A stretch of DNA of 64,000 nt from an uncultured Kiloniellaceae bacterium. Its GTDB lineage: Bacteria > Pseudomonadota > Alphaproteobacteria > Kiloniellales > Kiloniellaceae. The notes under the pieces are model-generated. The model was given only the letters and a program-made list of their open reading frames with translations, searched no databases and had not been told where the DNA came from. Positions 63,488-64,000 of the stretch are shown in pieces (the first letter of the stretch is position 1; each line of letters starts with the position of its first letter). The DNA lies in contig CANLSF010000005.1 of assembly GCA_947493695.1 (NCBI GenBank), positions 248,001-312,000 of the forward strand, given 5' to 3'. The translations under genes and the position numbers were made by a program.

Positions 63488-64000
63488 ATGGGTATCGATA
63501 GAGGATCTGAGGCAAGGGATAACGCGAACAACCAGGTCGACTCTCACGAACTCGACGACCTGGTTGAACTTGCGCGCGACAAGTCCACCCAAAGCAGATC
63601 CCGTTTGGCAAGCGTGATCGGCGACCTCTACACCGGTCAGGACCGCGTCCTGAGCGATGTGGATCGCCAGATCATGAGCGATATTATTCATCAGATTATC
63701 CAGGATGTTGAGATCTCAGTCCGCAAGGCGCTGGCCGAGCAGCTTGCAGATATGCCGAACGCCCACAGCCAGCTGATCACGGCCCTGGCCAATGACGACT
63801 TCGAGGTCGCACATCCGATTCTGATCAAAAGCGAAGTGATCCGCGACGCCGAATTGATTGAAGTTGTGCAGTACCGCACGATGGAACATCAGGTGGCGGT
63901 TGCCATGCGCCCGACCCTGAGCGAGCCGCTCTCCAATGCTCTGATCAAGACAGGCAACCAACGGGTCATAACGGCGCTGATCGAAAACGACGGCGCATCT
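63488..64000 (+). CDS. DUF2336 family protein, N-terminal part (3' end outside window)
   Basis: Open reading frame from the ATG at 63488 (GAGGTG just upstream) to the window end, 171 codons visible. The protein is helical with HEAT-like repeats: LVELARDKSTQSRSRLASVIGDLY, then VEISVRKALAEQLADMPNAHSQLITALANDDFEVAHPIL, a good match to DUF2336, an alphaproteobacterial family linked in some species to signalling; role unknown. Confidence 0.82.
   Translation, partial: MGIDRGSEARDNANNQVDSHELDDLVELARDKSTQSRSRLASVIGDLYTGQDRVLSDVDRQIMSDIIHQIIQDVEISVRKALAEQLADMPNAHSQLITALANDDFEVAHPILIKSEVIRDAELIEVVQYRTMEHQVAVAMRPTLSEPLSNALIKTGNQRVITALIENDGAS

Noticed and set aside
1-64000. CRISPR arrays, rRNA, tRNA, prophage or intact insertion sequences
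   Set aside because: No regular short repeats with spacers, no rRNA-like or tRNA-like stretches recognised, and no transposase or phage structural genes; tRNA detection by eye is limited.

Overview
The window reads as chromosomal DNA of a free-living, probably marine alphaproteobacterium. I base this on the DUF1127, DUF2336, DUF6352 and DUF6505 proteins, a STAS-fused MlaE, CtrA-type TTAA-N7-TTAA boxes, an RpiR-type inositol regulator with its GGAA-N6-TTCC sites, and moderately high GC with AT-rich promoters. A Rhodospirillales/Kiloniellales-like placement is a guess. No rRNA, tRNA, CRISPR array, phage or intact insertion sequence was seen.

Left part (1-20.6 kb): end of a membrane protein, a cysteine-type molybdenum formate dehydrogenase alpha subunit, class II aldolase, a small YdcH/DUF465 protein, a GFA protein, a CmcJ/NvfI-like oxygenase divergent from a LysR regulator, a DUF1127 gene with a tiny membrane-peptide ORF behind it, a GNAT acetyltransferase and a methyltransferase. 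The formate dehydrogenase support genes mobA, fdhD and moaA follow, with an NlpC/P60 peptidase between fdhD and moaA. Next are a 1,300-residue BTAD/adenylate-cyclase/AAA/TPR protein and a three-gene operon (biotin/lipoate-ligase-like, DUF6505, DUF6352).

Middle-left (20.6-32.3 kb): a three-gene ABC importer resembling FbpABC/AfuABC, divergent from an inositol-monophosphatase-family gene. A small secreted protein, an RpiR regulator (IolR-like), iolG and a fused iolC kinase/aldolase follow. Exact GGAA-N6-TTCC palindromes lie in the importer/phosphatase intergenic region and before the RpiR gene, and a near match lies between iolG and iolC. This suggests one regulon that takes up a phosphorylated polyol (possibly inositol phosphate), dephosphorylates it and feeds inositol catabolism. 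A GntR/FCD regulator and arfB close the region.

Middle-right (32.3-41.7 kb): a leftward run uxuR-like, uxaC, uxuB, gamma-glutamyltransferase-like, D-threonine-aldolase-like, acyl-CoA synthetase, with kdgK divergent. It gives most of the glucuronate route to KDPG; UxuA and the KDPG aldolase are not here.

Right part (42-64 kb): a 1,885-residue type-I-secreted repeat adhesin with C-terminal RTX repeats, a 48-residue membrane-peptide ORF, an mlaEFD-lipoprotein operon (retrograde phospholipid transport), a THxN-type PEP-CTERM protein, a long AT-rich gene-free stretch, a P1 peptidase, a Cache chemoreceptor and a GlxA/AraC regulator. An XRE-cupin regulator then precedes kbl-tdh-mttB-like (threonine breakdown plus a non-pyrrolysine MttB homologue). 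The window ends inside a DUF2336 gene.
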